A stretch of DNA of 64,000 nucleotides from Tilletiopsis washingtonensis (lineage: Eukaryota; Basidiomycota; Exobasidiomycetes; Entylomatales). Location: contig NW_020312010.1 of the NCBI RefSeq assembly GCF_003144115.1, positions 1 through 64,000 of the forward strand, given 5' to 3'. The position numbers were made by a program, and so were the translations under genes. Of this stretch, positions 20,051 to 31,792 are shown piece after piece. The notes under the pieces were generated by a model that saw nothing but the letters and a program-made list of their open reading frames with translations, was not told the DNA's origin and searched no databases. Position 1 is the stretch's first letter; the number at the start of each line of letters is the position of its first letter.

Positions 20051-22047
20051 ATGGCCTCGTCTCCGGCAGCGCGCGCGCTGCGAGGTGTGATGCACCATGG
20101 TGCGTCTACGACAGCATGGACATCGCACATGTCTGCAGTCCCGTGTCTCGTGGCTGACCCCTTGCCGGTTCATAGAGAAGCAGGAGCAGGGCAGCATGCT
20201 CTGCGCGCAGCACGCGCTCAATGCGCTGCTTCAGGGCTCGTACTACGACCCGAGCCAGCTGGCCGGTGAGTCTGGCCTTCCAGCACTGCTGCCGGTGCAA
20301 GCGATCTCACCGTGTTGCCTTCAACTGTGGCTCACATCGCTTCTGCAGACATTGCCGCGCAGATGGACGACCTCGAGCACGCTGAGCTCGACGATGCTGC
20401 ATGGGAGGCGCGCGGCCGCGACGAGGGGAGCCTGAATGTGGATGCCACAGGTGGGTCCGCCGCAGCATGCGCAAGGCACCTCGAGGCTGACTACGGTGCC
20501 CATGCTTCCGCAGGCTTCTTCTCGCTGGGCGTGATGGAGGCGGCGCTGGGCATCTGGAACCTCTCGCTCGAACGCTGGCGCTCGGCCAGCATGCGCGAGT
20601 ATCACGATGCGCCGGAGGAGCAGGCTGCCTTTGTCCTCAACCTGCAGCAGCACTGGTTCACGATCCGCGGCTTCGGGCGCGGCTGGTGGTGAGTTGCGAG
20701 AGCTGAACCGGCAGTGAGGAGGGACAGCTGTTTGTGGAGCGGCATCGTCTGCGTCGCCAGTCACAGCTTCGAGATGCCGGAGCTGATCGTGCGCGACAGG
20801 TTCAACCTCAACTCGCACATCGACGAGCCTGCGTGGGTGGGCCCCTCGTATCTCGGCGCGCTGCTGGATCAGGTGGGTGCTACTTCCTGCGTGCATGCGC
20901 ATCTGGGCTCACGCCTCCTCTGCAGTGCGAGACAGAGGGCTACTCCGTCTTTGTCGTCCGGGCGACCGGCACGCCGAACCCTCTCCACACTTCACCTGCC
21001 GACGAGCTCGCGCGCACCCTGCCAAGCGCTGCAGCAGCATCGTCTGGCGCCGTCGAGTCTTCTCCGGTGCTCGGCAACGACAGCGAGGAGGACGCAGACT
21101 TGCAAGCTGCACTCCGCGCCTCTATGGCGCAGGCGCACATCGGCGGCTCTGCTGCGGAGGCTGGCCCCTCTGCCGGTAGCTCTCGCGCGGCAGGCGGCTC
21201 TGCGTCTGGCAGCGGCAGGCCACCACACGGCACCCGGCGCGCACGCTCTGTCGAGCTGGGCTCTGACGACGAGCTCCGCGGCGGCCTGGGCATGGGCGAC
21301 TCGGGTCCCGAGACCGATGCGCATGTCGATGCGCTTGCGCCTTCACGCCAGCGCGCTCGCCTGCTGCCGCAGAGCCTGCCGCATGCAAGCGGGGCCCGCA
21401 ATCGCCGCCGTGCCTCTCGCGCACGCCAAGGTCGCGACGAGCAGAGCGGGGCGTCCCGAGAGACAGCCATCAGTCTCGAGTCAGACGAGGAGGAGGGCGC
21501 ATCGCAGGACGGCACGGGCAGCGCGCACCGCTCGCCGTTCCTGAACCCAGTCCTCGCCGGAGCGGCACTGGATGGCATCGAAGATCTCGACGACGACGAT
21601 GACGAGATTGCCTTTCACTCGCTCGAGAACTCCGATGAGGAGCGCGACGCACCAGTGCCGAGCGGGCCAAGACGCGACCGCACGTATGACGATGAGGATG
21701 CCGATCTGCAGCGCGCTCTCGCGGCCAGCATGCGAGACGCCGGCGGCTTCGAGGAGGACGGCTTCGCCTTCACCGGCTCTTCACGCCAGCAGCAGCCAGA
21801 GCGCACGCCGCCGCCCGCCGACGTCGACCGCATCACCAAGCTGCGCGCAGAGGCGAAGCGCCAGGAGGCACAGGCGCAGGAGGACGCCGACAGAAAGGCG
21901 CGTGGGCTGCCGACGCGTGCAGAGGAGGAGCGCAAGGCTGCATCCGGCAGCGGCGCCGAGGACAGCAGCGACGAGGAGGACGAGCCGGCGGAGGTGCTCA
22001 GCCCGGATGAGATCCGCCGACGGCGCCTGGCTCGCTTCGGCGCCTAG
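20051..22047 (+). CDS. Ataxin-3-like Josephin-domain deubiquitinase
   Basis: Cysteine protease that trims ubiquitin chains, linked in other organisms to Cdc48/p97 quality control. Exons: 20051-20099, 20176-20265, 20349-20450, 20514-20688, 20800-20872 and 20926-22047, 536 residues. An in-frame ATG at 20090 gives a start closer to the family's (MHHEKQE); both are possible. Josephin features: EKQEQGSMLCAQHALNALL with the catalytic Cys, LQQHWFTIRGFG with the catalytic His, and WWFNLNSHIDEPAWVGPSYL with the third catalytic residue, Asn. Two ubiquitin-interacting motifs follow: EEDADLQAALRASMAQ (about residue 217) and DEDADLQRALAASMRD (about 420). Between them ETAISLESDEEEG resembles a SUMO-interaction motif. 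The end is acidic. Introns are 53-111 nt. Convergent with the JmjC gene, 83 bp apart. Confidence 0.92.
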
Positions 22048-22130
22048 AGCGCCTGCAGAGGGACAGGCAAGGGAGGCGGCGGCAGCAGGGCAATGACGAC
22101 ATTGGTATAGGCGGTGACAGCAGACGCACA

Positions 22131-25100
22131 TCAGAAAGGAGCAGGCGGGGAGATGGAGTGGCCGGTGCCGTTGGCCGCGTACGGCGGGCCACTTGCGGGC
22201 GGCAGGGGCGAGGGCGTGGCGCTGTGCCGCGGCTCGGGTACGACGGCCAGCTGTGCACCAGGCGGCGCGCCGGTGGAGCGCAGCGCCGACAGCGAGGCTG
22301 CGGCAGACAGCCGCAGCGAGCTGTCCGGAAATCCGTTCGACGGATCGCCCACCTTCTCGGCGAGCTGCTGCTCGAAGCGGCGGATGCGGAGGGACAGGTC
22401 GGCGACGCTGCGCTCCAGTCGCTCTTCGCGCTCGGTCCGCAGAGACAGCACACGCAGCAGCTCGTGGTGGCGCTGGACATGCGCGGCTTCTCTGGCCGCG
22501 GCGGCACGCTCCTGCGCTGCGACGGCATCTGCCAGCGCGCGAAGCTCGCTTGCCGTGTGCAGCGAAGCGCCGTCGAGATGCGAGCCAGACGCCGAGCCGC
22601 TCCCAGCAGCGGCATCGCCTGCGGCTGCGCGCTTCGAGGCATGGGCCGACCTCCACCACCGCGTCGGCGGCCGGCCAGCCTGGGCTGCCGAGGCGTGCTC
22701 CTCGTCGGCAGTATCCGCAGCATCGTCGTCGTCTCCGTCCATGTCGGCATCCTCGGGCGCGACGGAGCTGTCGCCGTCGTCGGCGCTCTGCATCTCATCA
22801 GACAGCGACGACGCATCATCCGCGAGCACAGCAGCTGGCTGCTCAGACTGCGGAGGCCACTTGCGTAAGCAAAAGCTGTGCTCCTGCAGGCGAGAGACTC
22901 ACGGCGGGCGCGCTTGCCGACAGACGGGGTGCCTTGGCGCGTCGCACAGGTTGCGGACTCGGACTGAGCGTCTGCAGCTCAGACGAGCGCCGTTTGCGGG
23001 TCTTGCGCGCTCTCTTCTTCGCCGACGCTGAGCCCAAGGAGATTGCACCGACGATCCTTGGCCCGTCGAGGTAGCCTGCCTGCGCTCGCGGGTGCAGCAG
23101 ACGCGGCGCGGCGCTCTCTCTCACTACCCTGACGAGGCGAGCAAGAGGCGCGCGCTTCAGGTTCACGGCTGCCGGGCTGGCGTGCCACTCGTAGTAGAGC
23201 TCCTGCGCCTTGCCTCGGTGCAGGTCGTGGAACGTCTGGGGCGACGAGTTCAGGCCCTCGATGGCGTGGATATAGTGATTCTTGAGGATGCACGGCCAGC
23301 AGAAAGAGTAGTGGCAAGGCTTGCACTTGAAGCGGTTGGGCGCCGTCTCGGGTGAGCCGCATGACCGGCATTTTGCCACGTTCTCCTCGTTGGGCTGCGT
23401 GCGGATCCAGTACAAACGGTGGCCTGCGCGATGCGGCTGCGCCGCGGCCACGCCCTCGAGACCCTCGAAGTGCTGATAGGGCTTGACGCCCAGCGGCTCA
23501 GTTATCCCGGCCTGGCCCCACCGCTCGGCGAGCACCTCCGCTGCACGGTTGTACATGTCGACGAGCGTCTGAAAGGCCTGCGACATGAATGGCTGCAGCG
23601 CGTCGGGCGGCTCGCCTTTGCACAGGCGGCCGCTGGCATAGCACATGCTGCACAGGCGGAAAGCCGACTGTGCGGCCGACGGATCAGGCGGTCGGAGCGC
23701 AGCTCGTCCCTCGGAGTCGGAGACGTCTGCGGAGTCCGTGGGCTCGAGCTGCCAGTACGACTGCCACAGCGCCGCATGGCAGACGTCGCACTCGGCAGAG
23801 TTTGCCTCGAGCTTGCGGACCTGCGTCTCTTCTTCGCTCTCCTCGTCGTAGCCGGACCACGAGTCAACCAGGCAGCGGCGAAAGAGCAGGAGCGCCCTGC
23901 GGAATTCGCCTGGAGGAAGGACTCCGGACTGCTCGGTCGCGGCCCGGACGAGATGCTCGATGTGGTGCTTGATCCCGAAGCTTTCGCGCTTGCAAAGCCT
24001 GGCGTCGAGAGCATCAGCGCGCAAGCTTTGACCGCTGCACACGCGTCTCACCTCTGGTACATCGGCAGCTCACTGTCGAGCGCGAGAGCCAACGAGTCGA
24101 GCGTGAGATGCGAAGTGCGCGATCGCACTACTCTGGCGCCCTTGTTCACGATCTGGCATGCAGGCGTGAGTGATGTGGCATGCGGGTGCGCGATTTGGCC
24201 TCACCTGAGCCGCACCCAGAGGCGGCAGTACCACGATATCGCCGACTTGCTGCTCGTGGACGTACATCACGACGGTTGGAGGAGCCGCGCGCAGCTCATC
24301 GACAGACAAGGCGCGCTCTCCGACGTCCAGGTGCTTGCCGATGGTCGCGCAATGCTCGGCAAGCGCTTCGGCGTCGGCGGTGCCAGTCATGACCCACAGC
24401 GATGTCGCACCTGCTTCAGCATGCACCATCGCGCTCTGCGTTTGCGGCGGGAGCACTAATCAGCGGCTGAGCTATCGCATATGGCCGTCCGCGACTGTCT
24501 CACAGTCTGAACGGCTGCGCAAGGGGCCTTGCAGAGCGGCTCGATGCTGTCGTTTCCGGCGACGTCCAGCGTGCACGGATCGCCGGTCTGTCGCAGGTCC
24601 CATGGCATCGGCGGCACTGCTGTTGCCGGCGTTGGAACAGGCATCGCGGGCAGCAGACGCGACTGGATCTGTGGGCCAGAGGCATCTGACGGGAGCGGCT
24701 CGCCGTAATGCACAATGCCGCGCACGGAGTAGCTGTACGTGGCTACACATGTGGAGAGTCATGATTAGGAACATCACCTGCAGCGCGCTCAGTAGATGCA
24801 CTCACGAGGGCCATCACCCAGCACTCTCAGCGCCTCGTCAACAGCCGTAACCCGGCTCGCGAACCCATCTCTGCGCTGATTGCTGGCCCAGCGCTGAGCA
24901 TCGGCTTGACGGTCTCTGCCCTTGCCAAGACGAGCTTCCCAGGCATCTGGTGTCTCGCTCAGCTCTGCGGCGCCTGCTGCGTAGAATTTGTGGCGGCGCG
25001 CAGCTGCGCCCGATCCTCGATCGAGCAGGTCTGCAGTCATCTGTGAGCCACACGTGCGTGACATGCCTGCCGCGAGCACATACTGACCTGGGTAAGCAAG

Positions 25101-25577
25101 ACCGCGACGGCAATTGCTCATGTTCCAACTCTGAGACCACTCGTTGCTCCCGTCGCAGTGCGTGAGCACCAGAGGCTGGCGCGCCATGATGACCACTTCT
25201 TCGACGAGCGCACGCGCCTCTGCAGGTCCCAGACGGCGGGCGTCCTCCGTCCTCGGCGCCACGAATCGGCTGCCCGGAGACTGCAACAGTCCATGCAGGC
25301 TGAAAGAGGCTGCAGACACTGCTTTCTCGTCTACGGCCTCGGGCTCAGACTCGTAGAGCGACGGCGGGACCTCGCTGAGCGGGCTGCTGGGCGCCTCGGA
25401 CACCGGCCGCTGCAGCGCACCACGGTCAAGCACCTTGCGATCAACATCAGAGGGCGTTCGTGATCGGCTCGCGGAGCGCAGGTGGTGACGGCTGGGCCCT
25501 TCGCCGTTGTCGCGCGGCAGGGCCGGCAGGAGGCCTCGCGCTTCGGGCGCCAGTGCGCTGCTCACGGCCGCGGCCAT
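22131..25577 (-). CDS. JmjC-domain protein with Cys-rich zinc finger; metal site looks lost
   Basis: Relative of JmjC histone demethylases. Exons from the 5' end: 25577-24806, 24742-24504, 24435-24205, 24152-24052, 23998-22903 and 22847-22131, 1051 residues. The JmjC fold is seen at about residues 310-450: SLWVMTGTADAEALAEHC, ELRAAPPTVVMYVHEQQVGD, IVVLPPLGAAQIVNKGARVV and LALALDSELPMYQRLC. The His expected in the PPxxxHxV position reads Ala, and no clear HxD/E metal pair precedes the fold, so catalysis is doubtful. Downstream are CDVC and CSMC pairs (about 518-566) and a zinc finger CRSCG...CKPCHYSFCWPC (about 658-684). A basic KKRARKTRKRR follows, then acidic and coiled-coil segments to the end. 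Exon 1 may hide a further intron. Convergent with ataxin-3. Confidence 0.8.
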
Positions 25578-26059
25578 GGTGGCAGCGAGCCCGAGGTGGC
25601 AGCACAGCAAGGCGTCAAGCCTGTCCGCAGCGCGGCTGCTGAGCGTGTGGAGGCGTCGCTATGGAGCGGCGAGGGACGATGCGGCCGGGTGGAGCGATGG
25701 TGGTGAGGACGGAGATCTCCAGGAACGCTGCGGCGCGCGCGCGCAAGGCCGAGAATGCGCGCAACGACGCACGGACGCCAGCCGCGCGCGCGCGCGCGCT
25801 CTCTTCTCCTCTGCCCCTTGCTTTCGCTCCTCCACAACGTCCGACGCTTGGTGCCCTCGACAAGTGGCCGCCCGATGGCATCGACCAGGGATGTCGTTGC
25901 GTCTGGCAGCACGACGCTCGCGACGCAGCTGCCGCTCAGGTAGGTCCGGTGGCTTCGACGACACGCGCGATGCTGCACTGCTCACACCCCGTTGGATCCA
26001 GCGAGATGCGGGCACGGGCTCTGTCAGCTTCGGGCTTCGCCGGCGCGCAGCAGAGCCAT
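25578..26059. promoter_or_regulatory. Divergent promoter between JmjC gene and Gyp8-like gene
   Basis: 482 bp between divergent starts. A CG dinucleotide run lies at about 25783-25799 and is followed at once by a pyrimidine tract to about 25850. An in-frame ATG at 26006 could lengthen the Gyp8-like protein. No gene is supported inside. Confidence 0.55.
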
Positions 26060-28004
26060 ATGTCTCGAGGAGAGGCGAGCTCCTCAAATGCGAGCACCGA
26101 GAATCCGCCGTCAAGATCCGGTCCCGCCTCGCCCGACTGGACGTCAGGCCGCACAGAGGCGTGGTCAGTGCCAGCCCGGCGGCTTCTGACCGTGCTCACG
26201 TCGCAGCTGACACACATGCTCCAGGCTTGTCCTCCTGGACCTGCCTGATCATCTCGCGCAACTGCAGAACCGAAGCTCAGCGTTCTCGCCGGCTCATCTC
26301 GCTCCTGGCCATGCCGCTGCCGGCCATGAGGAGGCGGATGTGGAGGAGCTCGACGCCACGTCTGACGATGCCGAGTGGGAGGTCGCTACTACCAAGCGCG
26401 CCCGCCGTCGACAGCACAAGTCAGCAGCATCTGAGTCTGCCGTGCGCTCCCGCGCGTCCAGTGTGGCCTACCACACTGAGAGCGAAGCCTCCGCCAGCCG
26501 CGCCGGCTCGCGGCCGGCAGGCTCAAAGAAGAGGACACCGAAGAAACGCGCCAAGCCGCAGCCACTTTCTGTTGCGCACCGAGACGAGAGCCAGGTCCAG
26601 CTCGATGTCGACCGCAGCTTCGCAGGGCGAGCATGGGAGTCCTGTGCGTACGCCGCGGACCCGTAGGCCTGCCCGTAAGCGAAGCGCTCACGCTTCATTC
26701 CCAGCGGTGTCCGCAGCAGATCGTGCGCAGCGAAGAGCGCAGCTGACCGACGTCATTCGCCGAGTGCTGCGCACGACGCCAGCACTCTGCTACTACCAGG
26801 TGAGCGCCGGCGTGAGCAGCCGCTGCGCTGTTCCAGCTGACAGTGCGCCAAGGGATACCACGACGTGATCTCGCTGCTGCTCCTCACCCTCAGTCCAGAC
26901 CTGTCCAGCCAGCGCTTTACGGTCGCGGGCCTCGATGGCACGCCCGCCGTCTGGCAGAGCGCGGAGGAGAGGGATCTCGTCGTACTGGCGAGCTCCCGCC
27001 TGAGTCTGCATTGGCTGCGAGACTACATGACACGCGGGCTGGACCCCGCGCTCGGCGGGCTGAAGTACGTGCCGCCCGAGCTGAGGCGAGCGTTGCCGTG
27101 GCTGACGTTGCTCTCACAGGCTCACGCGCAACCTGCTGCGCAAAGTGGATGCAGAGCTTGCTGCGGTGGTGGAAGCGTGCGTACGCCAACGCGCTAGCGC
27201 TCGGCATCCAGCTGACAGGTTCACGGCCTCACAGCGCGTCGCCGCTGCCGTATTTCGCACTCTCTTGGCAGATCACCGGCTTTGCCCACGATATTGCGCC
27301 AGAGCTGGCCGCGCAAGTGCTCGACTACCTGCTTGTGGACGGACAGAGCGGCGTGCTCTATCTCACTGTCGCGGTGAGCACCCTCGCTTCAGCCGCTGCG
27401 GCGTCACGCTGAGCACTTTTCACAGATGCTGCTGTCGAAGCGCGCCGAGATCCTGGCCCAAGACGGAGAAGACGGCGCCGAGCTGCACCACATGCTCTCG
27501 CGCCTGCCGAGCAGCATCGACAGCAACTCGCTGCCGGCACTTCTGCAGCAGGCAGCCGCGATTGCCGCTGAACACGGGCCGCTGGAGCCGGTTGCGGGCT
27601 TGGGCGCATCGACAGGCGTCATGGGTCCCCAGTCGGTGCTGCGCACCTTTGCTCGCCTCCACCGGCCCGCAAGCGCTAGCTCGTGGAGGACACGAGACGA
27701 GCGAGCGCGCACCGCCTTGAATGGCGATGTGCGCGCCATCGTCCGGGACTTTGCCGTCTCTCCGCCGCCGTCTCCGCCGCCGGAGCCAGAGCTGCAGAAG
27801 CGGCGGCGCCGCAAGACAGACGCGGACGGGCAAGGCAGGCCGGCTCACGACAAGGCTGAGCCCGCCAGGGGCTTGCTGCTCGCCGGTGCGCTGGGCGCCA
27901 CTGCGATTGTGCTGTGGCTCGCTGCGTCGAGCCCGGCTGCCACGCAGTACATGCCTGCCGAGACGGTACAGCTCATCAAGAGCTTCGCGGCGAAGATTGC
28001 GTAA
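26060..28004 (+). CDS. GYP8: TBC-domain Rab GTPase-activating protein, Gyp8/TBC1D20 type
   Basis: Stimulates GTP hydrolysis by Rab1/Ypt1-class GTPases at the ER. Exons: 26060-26163, 26225-26643, 26705-26799, 26853-27064, 27120-27176, 27235-27373 and 27426-28004, 534 residues. The arginine finger is VQLDVDRSF (pattern IxxDxxR) and the glutamine finger is YYQGYHDVISLLLLTLS. Family-specific stretches LSLHWLRDYMTRGLDPALGG and FALSWQITGFAHDIAPE follow. A single hydrophobic helix, LLLAGALGATAIVLWLAA, sits near the C-terminus, as expected for this tail-anchored subfamily. The first 150 residues are basic and Ser-rich (KKRTPKKRAKPQ). Intron 1 has a rare GTCAGT donor and intron 4 a GTACGT donor. The start could be 18 codons further up at 26006. 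Confidence 0.88.
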
Positions 28005-28188
28005 TGAGACGAAGTGCAGGCTGACTGAAGTGTGGAGGAGGCTGGTCGTACAATTACAGATCGAAGAGAGAAGCGATACACGTCGAGAAGAGACTGGCTC
28101 TGCGCACGGCCGCACGCCCAATTGTGCGGGATGGTCGATGATCTTGAAAACAGCCGTCGTCCTGGCAGAGAGCTTGCGCAGTCGGGGC

Positions 28189-28645
28189 TTACCGGATCCG
28201 CTCGAAGTAGGACGATCGGCCGAGCACGACGGTCGTGAAATCCATGGCCTGTGGGAGAGAAAAGTGAGCTCCGGTGTCGCGGTGGTGCACGACTTGCTGG
28301 CGGCCCCGCCTGTACGAGATCCATGCACAACCGAGCTCGGGCAGGCCCGTCTCACAGCGACCGCGAAGCACGCAAGGGGCTGGCCAGAAGTCTGGCGCCG
28401 AGATGACGTCTAGCAGTCACAGCTACAACAGCTGACGCCCACTACGTCTATATCGCACATCGCTGCCCTGCTTGCCAGCTTCCACTCACCCACTCGCCCG
28501 ACTCGAGCCAGCCGCGCACGATGCCGCGCGCATCCATCGGCAGCGACTTGAGATCAACGGCCAGGCCCGAACCGCGGCGCAGACCCGAGAGCACCATGGA
28601 CAGCAGCAGCGCGTCAAACGTGAGGTGGAGCAGCTTGCCGAGCAT
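28189..28645 (-). CDS. DUF1748 family small protein
   Basis: Short fungal protein of unknown function, 71 residues from two exons, 28645-28490 and 28248-28189. The N-terminal MLGKLLHLTFDALLLSMVLSG and the C-terminal TTVVLGRSSYFERIR match the two conserved ends of the family, which usually has 70-80 residues. The N-terminal hydrophobic stretch may associate with a membrane. The intron (28249-28489) is 241 nt, long for this locus; a direct join gives GEWAMDF, which fits the family, so no internal exon is needed. It shares a 475-bp divergent promoter with UBC7 and converges with the Gyp8-like gene. Confidence 0.85.
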
Positions 28646-29120
28646 CCTGGGCGTGGGCTCAGGAGAGACGAGGCGCGCGAGGCAGGAGTGCGGGCTTGAT
28701 GAGGCGCTGGTGCGGCGCGGCGCGAGGTGGAGGGTTCCGAGGCTGGCGGGCAGATGGCTGGGCAGCTGCAGATGCGGCGGCCGGTGCGGCTAGCGCAAGA
28801 GAGGCGAGGTGCGGAGCGAGGCAGTGGCAGCGGAGGTGGAGCTGCTGATGAGGTGGTTGTGGTCGCAAAGGCAGATCGGGCGCGGTGGGGAGCGCCACCG
28901 TGCGCAGCAGCCGCGGTAGGGTGCCGGCCGAGATAGACGAGAGCGGTGTGATGCCGCGGGCTGGCTGCTCAGCTGCTGCAGCAGCAGACCAACACCGCGC
29001 GCCGGCGGCGGCGCGCCTCCATCCTTCGCTCATCAACACCCCGCGCGCGCCCGATCGCCCCACTGACAGCCTCGCCAGTCGCTTTTCAATCCCCTCTCGT
29101 CCTCACACACGCGCCGCGCC
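28646..29120. promoter_or_regulatory. Divergent promoter between DUF1748 gene and UBC7
   Basis: 475 bp between divergent starts; no gene supported. Many GGCGG/GCAGC words. The last 60 bases before UBC7 are C/T-rich, like other starts here. Confidence 0.5.
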
Positions 29121-30230
29121 ATGTTCTCGTCGCGCACCGCCACCACCGGCGCCATCCGCCGCCTGCAGGTCGAGTACAAGCAGCTCACCAGCGACCCGCA
29201 CTCGCTTTTCCCCGCCACCGGCCCCATCAGCGAGGACGACTTCCTGACGTGGGAGGCGCTGCTGCCGGGACCCGAGGACACGCCGTTCGAGGGCGGCGTC
29301 TTCCGCGCTGAGCTCAAGTTCCGTGAGTGCCGTGCGGCTGGGTGCGGAGAATGCGCTGCAGTGCAGGCGGGACGATGCCTGCAAGAAAAGCGGACTGCTC
29401 GAGCGCCGGGACGATGCGCAACCTTGCCGCTCGTCGCAGCGGTCAGCGCTACGATCTGAATGAAGTGGTATGCCGTGCTGAGTGGCTGTGAGACTCGCAG
29501 GTGGTGCTGCTTCGCTGCCACCTCCTGATGCGCTGATGGTCGGGCAAGTAGCTGCGTTGGGAGCAGCTGGCGCGATCTGGAGGTGCATGTCTCATTCGCA
29601 GCATGTCCGGGCCACACCTGCCGCAGCTCTTGCGCTGTTCCCGGGCCGATCCTGAGGCAAGACTGACTCGCCTCTCGGGCAGCGCCGTCCTACCCGCATG
29701 ACCCGCCGACGATGAAGTTCGACCCGCCGATCTTCCACCCGAACGGTGTGTGCAGCAGCAACAGCCACGGCGTGCGTCGCTTACGCTCCGCGTCCAATGC
29801 AGTCTACCCCGACGGCACGGTGTGCATCTCCATTCTCCACGCAGCTGGCGACGACCCGAACAGTAAGCGTCGCGCAGAATCTCTGTCTACTGGCCCGGGC
29901 TGACGTTTGCTGCTGCAGTGTATGAGTCGTCCTCTGAGCGCTGGAGCCCCATCCAGTCGACGGAGAAGATCCTGCTCAGCGGTGCGTCGGACTTCTTGCA
30001 CCGCCGCTGCAGCCCTGGCTGACGGTCTCTCCTGCAGTCCTGAGCATGCTTGCCGAGCCGAACGTCGAGTCGGGCGCCAACATTGATGCCTGCGTGAGCC
30101 AGCAGCAGGCGCCATCATGGCAAGCTCTCCGCTGACAGCTCGTCCTGCGCTTCAGAAACTGCTGCGCGACGACCCCAAGGCGTACGAAGAGAAGATCCGC
30201 GCCTCGGTGCGCGAGCAGCTCGGCCTCTAG
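29121..30230 (+). CDS. UBC7: Ubiquitin-conjugating enzyme E2, Ubc7/UBE2G type
   Basis: E2 enzyme, in yeast the partner of ER-associated degradation ligases. Exons: 29121-29322, 29683-29745, 29803-29862, 29919-29981, 30038-30093 and 30156-30230, 172 residues. The catalytic Cys is about residue 96 in [13 protein letters not shown], preceded by IFHPN. The subfamily-specific acidic loop HAAGDDPN and the following [20 protein letters not shown] and [12 protein letters not shown] are all present. Intron 1 is 360 nt, the other four 56-62 nt. Intron 3 has a GTAAGC donor. Confidence 0.96.
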
Positions 30231-31792
30231 GCGGCGCCGCTGTTGAACACGAGTGCGCGCTCGCCCGTCCGCTTTCAGTCTCTCGTCCTCCGGGCGCTCG
30301 CCGTCCTTTGTCACTGTCATACTACTCCTCTCTCATACAGCATAATCTCTCGTGCGTGCTGCGTCTGAGTCTGGACGTCTGATGGGTCAGGCGTTTGCGG
30401 ATGGCAGCTGATGTAGGGCTGATAGCTGCGTTCAAGGGTGCAGCACTCGCTTGCGTCGAGCACGCTCTGCAGTCATAGACGAGAGGCTTTTCCCGTGCGA
30501 CCACGAGCCTGCGAGCACTGTCACGCGACCGCTCGCGATGGCTCGCCTGCTGGAAGATCTGCCTGGCTGCGGCTCGGTGAGCAGCTGCTGTCGCTGTAGG
30601 ATCGCACAAACCGAGGCGCAACGTCGCGCCCCTGCACCCGCCCAGGCCATGGTGCAGCGGCCGAGGCGGGTGTAACGCAAAGCACACGCAGCATGCAACT
30701 GTTGCTGATGCGCCTTCAAGGCTTCGTTAGGCGCTGTCGCTCTTGGCGTCAAGCCTGGCTCTGTGGGGTGGCCCACTGCGGGGAAGAGGAGGGCCTGCTG
30801 CCTACTTTTCTCAACGGAGCCTTTCACAGGGCGCGGAGCTGCGTCACAGAGGTGCGGGGACTGTCGCGCTGTGCTCATGCAGCTGCTTCGGTGCCGAGCG
30901 TGCATGGCGCTGCTGCCTGCCCATCGCACCGTTGCAGAGTATGCTGCTTCTTCTCCCGGCGCGCAACCCCTCGCGGACGCAGCGCTCAACAGCCCAGGAA
31001 GAGGACTTGCTGATCCTGCAGCATGCGGCTTGCAGAGCCTGCGGGTGCAGAGGATGTCTGAGGTGCTGCGTGCTAGAACGTAGCAGGTAGGCTGTCGGTG
31101 GCACCACCGCGCGGTACGGCAGCGCAGGCGGCGCAGCGGCACGAGCGGAGTGCGGCGGGGCGCAGTGGAGGCCTTCGTTAGCGCGTCTCGGCTCGGCCTC
31201 GTGCCTCGGGCGAGATGTCTGTGCGTCGAGGCCGCTGGCCAGCTCCCTCTGCCCTGATGCCTCATGCGCCGCCGTGTGACGCAGCTGCCATGCTCGGCAA
31301 GCAACGTTCTCGCGCTCTTGTGCTGCGTCGCGCTAGCGTGCTGCGGGGAAGCAGGCGGTTGCGCGGCCGCCGTGCCCTCGTGCCCGCTGCACGACGGCGA
31401 TCCCGGTTCTCGACCTCGGCGCCGAGCCGCAGCAGCAGCAGCAGCCAGACGCAGCTGAGAGAGGCCAGCTCTGCAGTCGCAGCGCTGCAGCGCCGCATCG
31501 CCCAAGCTCGAGTGCCAGCTCGTTCCTCTGCCGACTGACTGCTCGTGCGCCTGCTCTGCTGACAGCCACGAGAATAGCACGGGCAGCGAGCGGCGAGCCA
31601 CATGGGGCCATTTGCGCTGCTACCCCGCATCGTGCCGCCGACACTTCCTGCTTGCCGACCACCACCACACCACCTAGGCTGCACTCCCATCTGCGCCTCG
31701 TCTTACTCCCATTGGACAGCTCCTGTGTACCGCATACCACACCTTCACCGCCCCCCGGCATACCCACCCCACCTCCACTCGACACCAACACC
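30231..31792. other. Gene-free stretch between UBC7 and the Sec14-like gene
   Basis: 1.56 kb with no gene I can support. It includes the UBC7 3' flank (AT-richer near 30310-30360) and the Sec14-like promoter, which is strongly C/A-rich from about 31650 to 31790. ORFs of up to 389 codons occur on the - strand but look like chance reading frames. An 82-codon + ORF at 31290-31538 starts with a basic, Ser-rich stretch that could mimic a mitochondrial presequence; evidence is too weak to call it. Confidence 0.5.

Noticed and set aside
29323-29682. snoRNA inside UBC7 intron 1
   Set aside because: Several CTGA and GATG words occur, but no C and D box pair with a terminal stem could be assembled by eye.
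31290-31538. 82-codon + ORF resembling a mitochondrial presequence plus short helix
   Set aside because: Could be a real small gene, but basic/Ser-rich starts are common by chance here and nothing else supports it.
30432-31601. 389-codon - strand open frame between UBC7 and the Sec14-like gene
   Set aside because: Biased composition, no family features, no conserved start and no typical introns.
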